A DNA stretch of 64,000 bases from Trebonia sp964581815 (GTDB taxonomy: Bacteria; Actinomycetota; Actinomycetes; Streptosporangiales; Streptosporangiaceae): positions 1-64,000 of the forward strand of contig CAZORE010000001.1 in NCBI GenBank assembly GCA_964581815.1, in the 5' to 3' direction. The notes below the pieces were generated by a model. That model made no database searches. It saw only the letters and a program-made list of their open reading frames with translations, and was not told the DNA's origin. The translations under genes and the position numbers were made by a program. How positions within the stretch are numbered: the first letter of the stretch is position 1; each line of letters starts with the position of its first letter. This document shows, in pieces, positions 40,601 through 49,900 of the stretch.

Positions 40601-41287
40601 ATGCGAATCGCCGTCGTCAACTGCAACACCACCGCCGAGATGACCTCGCGAATCTGCGTCTCGGCTGCTTCCGTCGCGCGCCCTGGGACGGTGATCGAGG
40701 GAGTCACGCCCACGTGGGGTGTGCCGGCCGCCGAAGGGTTCGCCGACAGCTTCCGCAGCGCCGCCGCCGTGCTCGACGCGGTGGCGGGCCTTGACGTCGA
40801 CGGCATCGTCCTGGCCGGATTCGGCGAACACGGGCGGGAGGGCGTCAGGCAACTGGTCGAGATCCCGGTCGTCGACATCACTGAGGCCGCCGTGATGTTC
40901 GCGTGCCTGCTCGGCATGGACTACGGGGTCGTCACCTCCCAGCCCACCGCGATCGGCCCGATACGTCAGTCCCTGCGGGCCATGGGCCTATACGAACGCT
41001 GCGCCGGAATCAGGGCCACCGGCCTGCCGGTGCTGGCGATCGACACCTCGGGCGAGGAGGTGGTCGCCGCCTTCCTGGCGCAGTCGGAGGCGCTGCTGGC
41101 CAGCGGAGCGGAGACGATCGTCCTCGGCTGCGCGGGCGCGAACGGCATACAGGACACGCTGCGGGAGAAGCTTGGCATACCGGTGGTTGACGGCGTCCGC
41201 GCGGCGGTCTCGCTGTGCGAGGACCTGATATACCAGGGGTTGCGGACAAGTAAGGCAGGAGCGTTCAGGATGAAGCCGTCGCTATGA
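40601..41287 (+). CDS. Asp/Glu/hydantoin racemase superfamily enzyme lacking the first catalytic Cys
   Basis: A 228-residue protein of the two-domain Asp/Glu racemase fold (MRIAVVNCNTTAEMT, YGVVTSQPTAIGPI). The second active-site cysteine is present as Cys177 in VLGCAGANG. The first, normally in an ACF-x-DPG segment of hydantoin racemases, is Gly73 in LAGFGEHG. Gly at the first and Cys at the second position is the pattern of arylmalonate decarboxylase (Gly74, Cys188), so decarboxylation or another one-cysteine reaction is more likely than racemisation. ATG 40601 is close to an operator. The 3' end overlaps the GntR gene (ATGA), and the divergent partner is the amidohydrolase/permease operon. 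Confidence 0.82.
   Translation: MRIAVVNCNTTAEMTSRICVSAASVARPGTVIEGVTPTWGVPAAEGFADSFRSAAAVLDAVAGLDVDGIVLAGFGEHGREGVRQLVEIPVVDITEAAVMFACLLGMDYGVVTSQPTAIGPIRQSLRAMGLYERCAGIRATGLPVLAIDTSGEEVVAAFLAQSEALLASGAETIVLGCAGANGIQDTLREKLGIPVVDGVRAAVSLCEDLIYQGLRTSKAGAFRMKPSL
41225..41236. promoter_or_regulatory. CTGATATACCAG operator-like site before the GntR gene
   Basis: A near-palindrome related to TTGGTATACCAA inside the 3' end of the racemase-family gene, 48 bp before the GntR start. It could give the GntR protein autoregulation. Weaker than the other two sites. Confidence 0.35.
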
Positions 41288-41925
41288 GCTCGCCGCACCG
41301 GATCTACGAGGAGATCCGGAACAAGATCATCGGCGGCGACCTGCCCCCAGGCACCCGGCTCCGCGAACGCGAGCTCGCCGACGAACTGGGCGTGTCCCGC
41401 ATCCCCGTCCGTGAGGCGCTGCCGTATCTGGAAGCCGATGGCTTCATCACCTCGCAGAGCCGCCGCGGAGCGATCGTCACCGAACTCACCTTGCGTGATG
41501 TGCAGGAGCTGTTCGACGTCAGGCTCGGGGTCGAGGTCTACGCCGCCAGGCTGGCCGCCAGGCGGGTCGGCAACGGGGCCAACCCGGCCGAGGTCCGTGC
41601 GGCCATGGCGCGCGCCGAGCGCGCCCTCACGGACGGCGACGCCGGGCTGATCGCGGAGTCCAATGCGGAGTTGCACGAAACGATCGTTGCGCTTGCTGAC
41701 AACTCGTTGCTCACCGCGATGATGCGATCGGTCTTCGGCCGGGACCGCTGGATTTTCCGTATGACGTCAGACCGCGACCCGGTGGTTGCCTGCGCCGAGC
41801 ACCGCGAACTTTGCGACGCGATCTTTGCGGGCGACGCGGACTTCACCGCCGCCACCGCGTACGCGCACATCGAACGCGGCCGCAAGCCCACGCTCGAGAC
41901 GCTCAAGGCAGTGCTTCCCCCGTGA
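41284..41925 (+). CDS. GntR-family transcriptional regulator, FCD type
   Basis: A 213-residue regulator. The winged helix occupies residues about 5-68 (IYEEIRNKIIGGDLPPGTRL, RERELADELGVSRIPVREAL and a FITSQSRRGAIV wing). The rest is an FCD domain with ESNAELHETIVALADNSLL and a C-terminal AEHRELCDAIFAGD; the conserved Asp/His positions would bind a metal and a carboxylate effector. ATG 41284 overlaps the racemase-family stop (ATGA). It is predicted to bind TTGGTATACCAA-type sites and control both the amidohydrolase/permease operon and its own operon. Confidence 0.9.
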   Translation: MSSPHRIYEEIRNKIIGGDLPPGTRLRERELADELGVSRIPVREALPYLEADGFITSQSRRGAIVTELTLRDVQELFDVRLGVEVYAARLAARRVGNGANPAEVRAAMARAERALTDGDAGLIAESNAELHETIVALADNSLLTAMMRSVFGRDRWIFRMTSDRDPVVACAEHRELCDAIFAGDADFTAATAYAHIERGRKPTLETLKAVLPP

Positions 41926-41943
41926 TCAGGCGGCTCGCATGTC

Positions 41944-42765
41944 TTACGCAGTGACCTTCTGCGGTCGGCGCGGCGGCAGCGGGAAGAAGCCGCTCGTCCG
42001 GCTCAGGTAGGCGGCGTAGGCGTCGCCCTTGCTGCGCAGCATCCGCCGCTCAAGCAGCGCCTTGCCGCTGAACTTGAGCAGCAGGAAGGTCATCAGCACC
42101 GGGGAGAACACGGTGGCCAGGCCGACCGGGCGGCCGAGTGCGAGCAGCCACAGGCCCGCCCAGACGCAGCAGTCGCCGAAGTAGTTCGGGTGCCTGGTCC
42201 ACGCCCACAGCCCGCGGTCCATCACCTGGCCGCGGTTGGCCGGGTCGGCCTTGAACCTGGTGAGCTGCCAGTCGCCGACCGACTCGAAGGTGAGCCCGAC
42301 GGCCCAGACGACGATGCCGATGACGCCGAGGGCGCCTAGCGGGGCGTGCTCGTACATGGCCGCCTGAACCGGAACGGACACCAGCCACATGAGCGCGCCC
42401 TGCAGGCCGTAGACCTTGCGGACCAGGAACACCACCAGGTTGCCCCGCCGGTGCCGCATCAGGGCGGTGTACCGGGGGTCCTCGCCGTGGCCCAGGTTGC
42501 GACGGCCAATGTACGCGCCGAGCCGCAGCCCCCAGACGGCGGTGAGCACCAGCACCACAAGCCGCCGGGCGCCGTCGCCGCCGGAGCCCGCCGACAGGCC
42601 GTAGCTGACCGCGGCGATGACGACGAAGCCCGGGCCCCAGGCGATGTCGATGATCGACTGGTTCCTGATCGCGATCGCGACGGCCATCAGGGCCGCCATC
42701 GCCGCCACCACGGCGGCGGCGGTGACGCCGAGGTTGACGGCGAAGTCGCCCCAGGGAAAAGGCAT
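41944..42765 (-). CDS. DUF1295 / steroid 5-alpha-reductase-like membrane protein
   Basis: A 273-residue membrane protein with seven or so helices. The C-terminal half has WTRHPNYFGDCCVWAGLWLLAL, with the RHPNYFG signature near residue 192 that binds NADPH in DUF1295 and isoprenylcysteine-methyltransferase-like enzymes, followed by a KALLERRMLRSKGDAYAAYL tail. It is annotated in many actinobacteria as a DUF1295 protein; the reaction is not established. ATG 42765 follows AGGAAGGGAAG. It is 13 bp downstream of the SDR gene on the same strand and is probably cotranscribed with it. Confidence 0.87.
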   Translation of the reverse strand: MPFPWGDFAVNLGVTAAAVVAAMAALMAVAIAIRNQSIIDIAWGPGFVVIAAVSYGLSAGSGGDGARRLVVLVLTAVWGLRLGAYIGRRNLGHGEDPRYTALMRHRRGNLVVFLVRKVYGLQGALMWLVSVPVQAAMYEHAPLGALGVIGIVVWAVGLTFESVGDWQLTRFKADPANRGQVMDRGLWAWTRHPNYFGDCCVWAGLWLLALGRPVGLATVFSPVLMTFLLLKFSGKALLERRMLRSKGDAYAAYLSRTSGFFPLPPRRPQKVTA

Positions 42766-42778
42766 CGTGCTTCCCTTC

Positions 42779-43687
42779 CTAGGCCAGGTCGGCGGCGAGG
42801 CTCTGGAACGCGTCGTTTGCCTCAGCGAACGTGTGGCGGGCGCCCTCCCGGCTCTCCTTCAGCAGGTTCGCCAGGTCCCCGGGGTCGAGGTCGGCACCGG
42901 AGTGCCTGACCGTCATGCCCTCAGCCGTCTCGGCGTACCGGAGGCCGTCCGCCCCGGCCACCACCGTCGCGCCGTTGAGCTGGCCGCGCGGGTGGACGAG
43001 GGCGGCCGCCACCGGGGCGACCGACTCCGCCGCCATCAGCGCGGCGTACCGCTGGTCCATGCCGTGCGCGGTCATCTGGGTGGTCGCGTAGGGGAGCAGC
43101 ACGTTGGTGTAGACGCCGCGCTTGGCGCCCTCGACCGCGACGGTCCTGGCCAGGGCGATGACGGCGCCCTTGCTCGCCGCGTACGCGGACGCGGCTGGCT
43201 CGCCGAACAGGCCCGCGGTCGATGACACCATGAGGATGCGGCCGTGGCCGGCCGCGCGCATGACCCGCGCCGCGGCCGAGGCGACGAGCACCGTGCCGAG
43301 CACGTTCACGTCGAGCACGAGACGGAAGTTGTCCGGTGTCGCCTTGTGGAACATCTGCGGCCGGCTGATCCCGGCGCTGGTGATGAGGATGCCGAGGCGG
43401 CCCCACTCGCTCAGTGCGAGCTCCACCATCGACTCCGCCGCGGCCGGGTCTTCGACGGCGCCGTGGTGCGCGACCGCGGTCCCGCCCGCGGCCTGGATCT
43501 CCGCGACCACGTGGTCGGCCGGGCCGCGCCCCTCGGCGTCCACCTCGCGGTTGCGGTTGTTGACGACGACGCGGACGCCCCGCCGCGCGAGGTCGAGGGC
43601 AAACGCACGGCCGAGGCCCTTGCCGCCGCCGGTGACGATGGCGACCTGGTCGCCCCATTCGCCCGTTGCCGGTGCGTGGTCCGTCAC
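42779..43687 (-). CDS. SDR, multifunctional-enzyme-type hydroxyacyl-CoA dehydrogenase
   Basis: A 302-residue SDR. VTGGGKGLGRAFA is the cofactor loop near residue 19. The GRGPADHVVAEI insertion, SAGISR, the catalytic Ser in MVSSTAGLFG and the Tyr-x3-Lys in SAYAASKGAV resemble the 3-hydroxyacyl-CoA dehydrogenase domain of peroxisomal-type multifunctional enzymes. A C-terminal extension of about 60 residues follows the SDR core. The start is the GTG at 43687; no upstream in-frame ATG has a better site. It is divergent from a thiolase by 83 bp, so the two could do the last steps of a beta-oxidation cycle. Confidence 0.87.
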   Translation of the reverse strand: MTDHAPATGEWGDQVAIVTGGGKGLGRAFALDLARRGVRVVVNNRNREVDAEGRGPADHVVAEIQAAGGTAVAHHGAVEDPAAAESMVELALSEWGRLGILITSAGISRPQMFHKATPDNFRLVLDVNVLGTVLVASAAARVMRAAGHGRILMVSSTAGLFGEPAASAYAASKGAVIALARTVAVEGAKRGVYTNVLLPYATTQMTAHGMDQRYAALMAAESVAPVAAALVHPRGQLNGATVVAGADGLRYAETAEGMTVRHSGADLDPGDLANLLKESREGARHTFAEANDAFQSLAADLA

Positions 43688-43770
43688 GAGATCGCCCCCC
43701 TTTCCTAGCTTCTCTGTTAGTTGTAGTGTAGGTGGTGCTGCGATGGCAAGCGTGAAGGGGAGTGGGTCGG

Positions 43771-44988
43771 ATGGCTCAGCCGGACGTCTGGGTGCTCGGC
43801 GGCTACCAGTCGGACTTCGCGCGGAACCTGCACCGTGAGGGCATGGACTTCGCCGACCTGGCCAGGGAGGTGGTCGACGGGACGCTGGCGGCCTCGTCGG
43901 TCGACGCCGGGCAGGTCGGCGTGATCCACGTCGGCAACGCATTCGGCCAGCTGTTCGCCGGCCAGGGGCATCTCGGGGCGATGCCCGCCACCGTCCACCC
44001 GGGGCTATGGGGCGTCCCCGCCTCGCGGCACGAGGCCGCCTGCGCGTCGGGCAGCATCGCCGCGCTCGCGGCGATGGCCGACCTGCGGGCGGGCAACTAC
44101 GACGCCGCCCTCGTCCTCGGCCTTGAGCTGGAGAAGACGGTAAGCGGCGACCAGGCCGCCAGGCACCTCGGGGCGGCCGCCTGGATCGGCCACGAGGGCG
44201 AGGACGCCGTCTTCATGTGGCCCTACATGTTCGACCAGGTGCTCGATGAGTACGACCGCCGCTACGGCGTCGACCAGGCCCACCTGACCAGGATCGCCGA
44301 GGTCAACCTCGGCAACGCCAGGCGTAACCCGAACGCGCAGACCCGCGGCTGGACCCTGCCGGAGCTCGGGCCGGGCGGCGACCCGGCGGCGAACCCCCCG
44401 GTCGAGGGCAGGATCAGGCGGTTCGACTGCAGCCAGGTCACCGACGGCGGCGCGGGCGTCGTGCTCGTCTCCGATGAGTTCCTCGCCAGGAACCCGGGGG
44501 CCCGGCCGATCGCGCGGATCGCGGGCTGGGGTCACCGCACCGTCGGCATCGGGCTCGGCCAGAAGCTTGAGCGCTCGGCCGGCCAGCCGTACGTGCTGCC
44601 GCACCTGCGCGAGGCGGTGCACGACGCGTTCGACCGCGCGCGGGTGACCCTTGACGACATCGGCGCCCTGGAGACGCACGACTGCTTCACGCCCAGCGAG
44701 TACCTCGCCATTGACCACATCGGCCTGACCGGGCCGGGCGAGTCGTGGAAGGCGATCGAGGACGGTGAGATCGAGATCGGCGGACGGCTGCCGGTCAACC
44801 CGAGCGGCGGCCTGATCGGCGGCGGGCACCCGGTCGGCGCCTCCGGCGTCCGCATGCTCCTCGACGCCAGCAAGCAGGTCAGCGGCACGGCCGGCGAGTA
44901 CCAGGTGGAGGGGATCGACACGGCCGCCACCCTCAACTTCGGCGGGTCCACCGCGACCACCGTCAGCTTCGTGGTGACCGCGGGCTGA
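43771..44988 (+). CDS. Thiolase-like acetyl-CoA acetyltransferase (SCP2 type)
   Basis: A 405-residue thiolase. The nucleophilic Cys is in HEAACASGS near residue 91, ETHDCFTPSEY near residue 311 holds the His/Cys loop found in SCP2-type thiolases, and GGGHPVGASGVR is the C-terminal oxyanion His motif. These enzymes cleave 3-ketoacyl-CoA, often with branched or sterol side chains. ATG 43771 follows AAGGGGAG by eight bases; a GTG nine bases earlier is less likely. The divergent SDR and the downstream dioxygenase suggest processing of a bulky CoA ester or terpenoid-type side chain. Confidence 0.87.
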   Translation: MAQPDVWVLGGYQSDFARNLHREGMDFADLAREVVDGTLAASSVDAGQVGVIHVGNAFGQLFAGQGHLGAMPATVHPGLWGVPASRHEAACASGSIAALAAMADLRAGNYDAALVLGLELEKTVSGDQAARHLGAAAWIGHEGEDAVFMWPYMFDQVLDEYDRRYGVDQAHLTRIAEVNLGNARRNPNAQTRGWTLPELGPGGDPAANPPVEGRIRRFDCSQVTDGGAGVVLVSDEFLARNPGARPIARIAGWGHRTVGIGLGQKLERSAGQPYVLPHLREAVHDAFDRARVTLDDIGALETHDCFTPSEYLAIDHIGLTGPGESWKAIEDGEIEIGGRLPVNPSGGLIGGGHPVGASGVRMLLDASKQVSGTAGEYQVEGIDTAATLNFGGSTATTVSFVVTAG

Positions 44989-45027
44989 CCGCCCGGCTAG
45001 CGCAGTACCGACGAGAGGAACCACCCG

Positions 45028-46542
45028 GTGAATGTCGAGCTGGTCGGCCGCATCCTGTCGACCCTGCCGGAGGACGACGACCACCCCTACCGGACCGGCC
45101 CGTGGCGCCCGCAGAGATGTGAGTGGAACGCCGACGACCTTGAGGTAGTCCAGGGCGAGATCCCGGCCGACCTCGACGGCGTCTACCTCCGCAACACCGA
45201 GAACCCGGTCCACCCGGCCAAGAAGTTCTACCACCCCTTCGACGGCGACGGGATGATCCACGTGGTCGGGTTCCGTGACGGCCGGGCGTTCTACCGCAAC
45301 CGCTACGTCCGCACGGACGGCCTGCGGGCCGAGTTGGAATCGGGCGGAGCGCTGTGGGCGGGCATCTCCGAGCCGCCGCAGATCGCCGACCGGGACGGCT
45401 GGGGCGCGCGCACGCGGATGAAGGACGCCTCGAGCACCGACGTGGTGGTGCACCGCGGCGCCGCCCTGACCAGCTTCTACCAGTGCGGCGACCTGTACCG
45501 GCTCGACCCGTTCTCGCTGCGGGACCTCGGCAAGGAAAGCTGGAACGGGCACTTCCCGGCCGACTGGGGCGTGTCCGCGCATCCCAAGGTCGACGAGCGC
45601 ACCGGCGAGCTGCTGTTCTTCAACTACAGCAAGGACGCGCCGTACATGAAGTACGGGGTCGTCGACGAGGCGGGCGACCTCGTGCACTACGTCGACGTCC
45701 CGCTGCCCGGCCCGCGGCTGCCGCACGACATGGCGTTCACCGAGAACTACGCCATACTCAACGACTTCCCGCTGTTCTGGGATGAGGCGCTGCTCGCGAA
45801 GAACATCCACGCGCCCAAGTTCCACCGCGACCTGCCGTCCCGCTTCGCGGTCATACCGCGCCGCGGCGGTACCGGGCAGATCCGCTGGTTCGAGGCCGAG
45901 CCGACCTACACCCTGCACTTCGTCAACGCCTACGAAGACGGCGATGAGATCATCCTCGACGGCTTCTTCCAGGGCGACCCCGAGCCCGGCGATGTCCCGG
46001 GCGGCGACAAGTGGGACCGGGCCTTCCGCTTCCTGGCCCTGGACCGGCTCCAGACCCGGCTGCACCGCTGGCGCCTGTCGCTGCGCACCGGCCTGGTGAA
46101 GGAGCAGCAGCTCACCGACTCCATCACCGAGTTCGGCATGCTGAACGGCCGGTACGCCGGCCGGGGCTACCGGTACGCCTACGCCGCCACGGGGAAGCCG
46201 GGCTGGTTCCTGTTCGACGGCCTGGTCCGCCATGACCTGAAGGACGGGACCGAGGAACGCTATACGTTCGCCGATGGCGTGTACGGCAGCGAGACCGCCA
46301 TGGCGCCGCGGGTCGGCAGTGCCGACGAGGACGACGGCTACCTGGTCACGCTCACCACCGACATGAATGAGGACGCCTCCTACTGCCTGGTCTTCGACGC
46401 GGCCCGGGTCGCCGACGGGCCGGTCTGCCAGCTGCGCCTGCCCGAGCGCATCTCCAGTGGCACCCACTCGACGTGGGCGCCGGGCGCTGAGCTGCGCCGC
46501 TGGCACAGCGCAGAGAACGCGGCGTCGGCGATCGGGCTGTAA
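45028..46542 (+). CDS. Carotenoid oxygenase family dioxygenase (possible lignostilbene type)
   Basis: A 504-residue seven-bladed propeller enzyme of the carotenoid cleavage oxygenase family. The four iron-binding histidines are visible: His185 in VSAHPKV, His233 in LPHDMAF, His297 in YTLHFVN and His480 in SGTHSTWAP. The N-terminal VYLRNTENP and FDGDGMIH motifs are also typical. Members cleave a C=C bond in carotenoids, stilbenes or isoeugenol-type phenylpropenes. There are no carotenoid biosynthesis genes nearby, while aromatic-catabolic genes surround it, so a lignostilbene-like substrate is a reasonable guess. The start is the GTG at 45028, after GAGAGGAA, 39 bp behind the thiolase. Confidence 0.9.
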   Translation: MNVELVGRILSTLPEDDDHPYRTGPWRPQRCEWNADDLEVVQGEIPADLDGVYLRNTENPVHPAKKFYHPFDGDGMIHVVGFRDGRAFYRNRYVRTDGLRAELESGGALWAGISEPPQIADRDGWGARTRMKDASSTDVVVHRGAALTSFYQCGDLYRLDPFSLRDLGKESWNGHFPADWGVSAHPKVDERTGELLFFNYSKDAPYMKYGVVDEAGDLVHYVDVPLPGPRLPHDMAFTENYAILNDFPLFWDEALLAKNIHAPKFHRDLPSRFAVIPRRGGTGQIRWFEAEPTYTLHFVNAYEDGDEIILDGFFQGDPEPGDVPGGDKWDRAFRFLALDRLQTRLHRWRLSLRTGLVKEQQLTDSITEFGMLNGRYAGRGYRYAYAATGKPGWFLFDGLVRHDLKDGTEERYTFADGVYGSETAMAPRVGSADEDDGYLVTLTTDMNEDASYCLVFDAARVADGPVCQLRLPERISSGTHSTWAPGAELRRWHSAENAASAIGL

Positions 46543-46925
46543 CCGTCGCCCGTCGGCTATCCCTCCTTGTCGCGACCGGGTAACGGCCGGCCTCCAGAAC
46601 GAGCGCGTGGCTTCGCGCGACGCTGCTTTGAAGGCAGCGACCAGGGTGGGAAGGCGCCTTCCGTGAGCTTCTCGGACACTAGGCCTGCCGACTAAAGCGG
46701 TCAAGTGAGCATGTCGCCACGCGCCAAAGGCGGAGGCAGGAACGCTATCCGCGACATGGAACTTTCATGCGTCTTCCTGGGCCGATGGCTGTATCGCGTG
46801 CCTATTTCTTGTTGCCGCCTGGCGCCGAGCTTACGCTCCGCCCCAGGGTGTGAAGGCTCTTTCCGGTCTGCTGATGGCGGGCACCACCGCCATCGCTTTC
46901 TCCACCGATCCCTCGAGGAGATCAG
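46543..46925 (+). promoter_or_regulatory. Cellulase upstream region with LacI-type palindrome
   Basis: This 383-bp stretch has no convincing gene. At 46649-46662 it contains GGAAGGCGCCTTCC, a perfect palindrome centred on CG, the geometry of LacI-family operators such as CebR sites of cellulase genes, though the sequence differs from the CebR consensus. Further right, a ribosome-binding site GAGGAG (46915-46920) precedes the cellulase start. A 225-nt open frame at 46705 shows no family features and is not called. Confidence 0.5.
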
Positions 46926-49900
46926 ATGACCAAACGTCCAGTTCGTCCGCGGACGCTGGCCAGCGCCTTGGCCGCATCCGGCCTGCTGGTTGGCGCGCTG
47001 CTTGCCTCGGGCACCGCAGCGGCCGCCCCTTCTCATCCGGCCGGGGCCGCGCGGGCGTCAGCCAGTCAGGCGAATGCCGGGCCGCCTGCCGCCGCGCCGG
47101 TCACCAGCCCGGCACCGGGCCAGGTGTTCACCCCCGGTTCAAGCATCACGCTGTCGGCCGCTCCCCTCCTGGTTAGCGACGCCGTCAAGGACGGGCTGAG
47201 CAGCGCTCCGGTGACCGCCATCAAGTTCTATGCGAGCACCAGCCTGACCAGCAACGTGCTGGTGGGCGAGGCCACCTCGGCGCCCTGGACCGCGACGTGG
47301 AGCCACGTGCCAGCGGGGGACTACTCGGTGACCGCGGTGACCTACAACAAGCAGGGAAGCACGACCTCGGACCCGGTGGCCATCCAGGTCGTGAAGCCAA
47401 GCGTGCTGACCGCCCAGTCCTCGCTCATGATCACCAAGGGCCACAGCGCGTCGTTCGCCGTCAAGCTGTCCACGGCGCCGACCAGCCCGGTCACGGTGCA
47501 CCTGAGTGACGCCGGCACCGGGACCACGGTGTCCACGGGCCAGGCGCTCACCTTCACGCCGTCGAACTGGAACCAGCCGCAGGCGGTCACCGTGGCCGCG
47601 GCGCAGGCCAAGGCCGGCAGCCACTCGACCGTCACCGCGTCAGCGGCCGGGCTAGGCAGCGCCTCGGTGGCGGTCACCGCCGCGCCGGCCGCTACCGGAT
47701 ATGACCAGTGGTTCCTCAACCTGTACAACCAGATGACGAACTCGGCCAACGGTTACTTCAGCCCGAAGGGCATCCCGTATCACTCGGTCGAGCAGCTCAT
47801 CGTGGAGGCCCCGGACTACGGTCACGAGACCACCTCGGAGACCTTCAGCTACTGGCTGTGGCTGACGGCCGACTTCGGCCGGGTCAGCGGCGACTGGACC
47901 GCGTTCAACAACGCCTGGTCCGTCACGATGCAATACGACGTCCCGAACGCGGCCAACCAGCCCGGGTGCAGCGCCTACAACGCGTCCTCCCCGGCGACGT
48001 ACGGGCCGGAAGCGGCGTCCCCGGCCAGCTACCCGGTGGCACTCAACTCCTCGGTCCCGGTCGGCTCTGACCCGCTGTCCGCCGAGCTGACCTCCGCCTA
48101 CGGCAACTGCAACCTGGACACGCCCATGTGGATCATGGACACCGACAACCGCTACGGCTTCGGCCAGCAGGAAGACGGCACCTCCACGCCGAGCTACATC
48201 AACACCTTCCAGCGCGGCGCCGAGGAGTCGGTCTGGGACACGGTCGACCAGCCCGACTGGGACACCCTGTCGAAGGGCGAGAGCGGGTCCGGCTACCTCG
48301 CACTCTTCAACAACGGCGGCGGCAGCTTCGCCGCCCAGTACAAGTACACCGACGCGCCGGACGCCGACGCGCGCATGGTCCAGGCCGCGTACTGGGCCCT
48401 GCAGTACGCCACCACGCAGGGCAACCAGTCGCAGCTCGCCTCGACCCTGGCCAGCGCGGCCAAGCTCGGCGACTACGTGCGCTACTCGATGTATGACAAG
48501 TACTTCAAGCAGATCAGCGCCAACTGCAGCCAGGTCGGCTCGGTGGCCTGCCCGGCCGGCACGTCCAAGGCCAACGAGGAGACCTACCTGCTGTCCTGGT
48601 ACTACGCCTTCGGCGGTTCGACCACCGGGGCCTGGTCCTGGCGGATCAGCGGCACCGAGATCCACGAGGGATACCAGAACCCGCTGGCGGCGTTCGCGCT
48701 GAGCAACACCACCAGCCTGATCCCGCTGTCCCCGTCGGCCAAGACCGACTGGGGGACCAGCCTGACCACGCAGCTCAACCTGATGCAGTGGCTGCAGTCA
48801 AGCGAGGGCGCGATCGCGGGCGGCGTCACCAACAACTGGGGTGGCAATTACGGCGACGCGGGCAAGCCGCCGTCCGGTGACCCCACCTTCGACGGCATGT
48901 ACTACGACTTCGAGCCCGTCTACCACAACCCGCCGTCCAACCAGTGGTTCGGTTACCAGGCCTGGCCCATGGAGCGGGTCGCGGAGTACTACTACGTGAC
49001 CGGCAACGCCCAGGCCAAGGCGGTCATGCAGAAGTGGGTGTCGTGGGCCGAGTCGGTCGTCACGGTCAACACCACCACCGGGGCGATCTGCGAGCCCGGC
49101 CAGCTCAACTGGAGCGGCCAGCCGGCCGCGAGCTTCACCACCGGCACCTCAAGCACGGCGCAGCCGCCGGCCAACCCGGGCCTGCACGTCACGGTGAGCG
49201 GAGGATGCTCGGGCGACATCGGCGTGGCCGCCTCGCTGGCCAAGGCGTACATGTACTACGCGGCCAAGTCCGGCGACACCACCGCGGAAACCGCCGCGCA
49301 GAACATCATCGACGTCATCCACCAGTTCTACGGCGACAGCCTCGGCTTCTCGGCGCCGGAGACCAGGACCGACTACAGCAACTTCACCACGGCCTTCAAC
49401 ACCACCAACTTCGAGGGCCTGTTCATACCGTCCGGCTGGACCGGGAGCTACCCCGGCCTCGGCAGCACCCCGATGACCTCCGCCGACAACACCTTCCTGT
49501 CCATCCGCCCGTGGTACACCAGCGTGGCGAACTACCCCGAGGTGCAGAACTACCTGAACGGCGGGGCCGCCCCGGTGTTCAACTACCACCGGTTCTGGGC
49601 CGAGGCCGACATCGCGACGGCGTTCGACTCGTTCGCCTTCCTGTTCCCGAACGTGTCCCCGCCGGCCAGCGCCACCCCCACGGTCACCGTCACCAACCCA
49701 GGCACCCAGACCGGCACCGTCGGCACCGCTGAGACCCTGCAGGTCCAGGCGTCCGACTCGGCCACCGGCAAGACCCTCACCTACAGTGCCACCGACCTCC
49801 CGTTCGGGCTAACCCTCAGCGCCTCAACCGGCGCGATCACCGGCACCCCCACCATGGCGGGCACTTACCTCACCACCCTGACCGCCAACGACGGCAGCGG

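Noticed and set aside
44005..46704. An 899-codon minus-strand open frame
   Set aside because: It is antisense to the thiolase and carotenoid-oxygenase genes, whose motifs are unmistakable. Long antisense frames are expected at this GC content.
46705..46929. A 74-codon frame upstream of the cellulase
   Set aside because: No family features; it overlaps the cellulase ribosome-binding site and start region.
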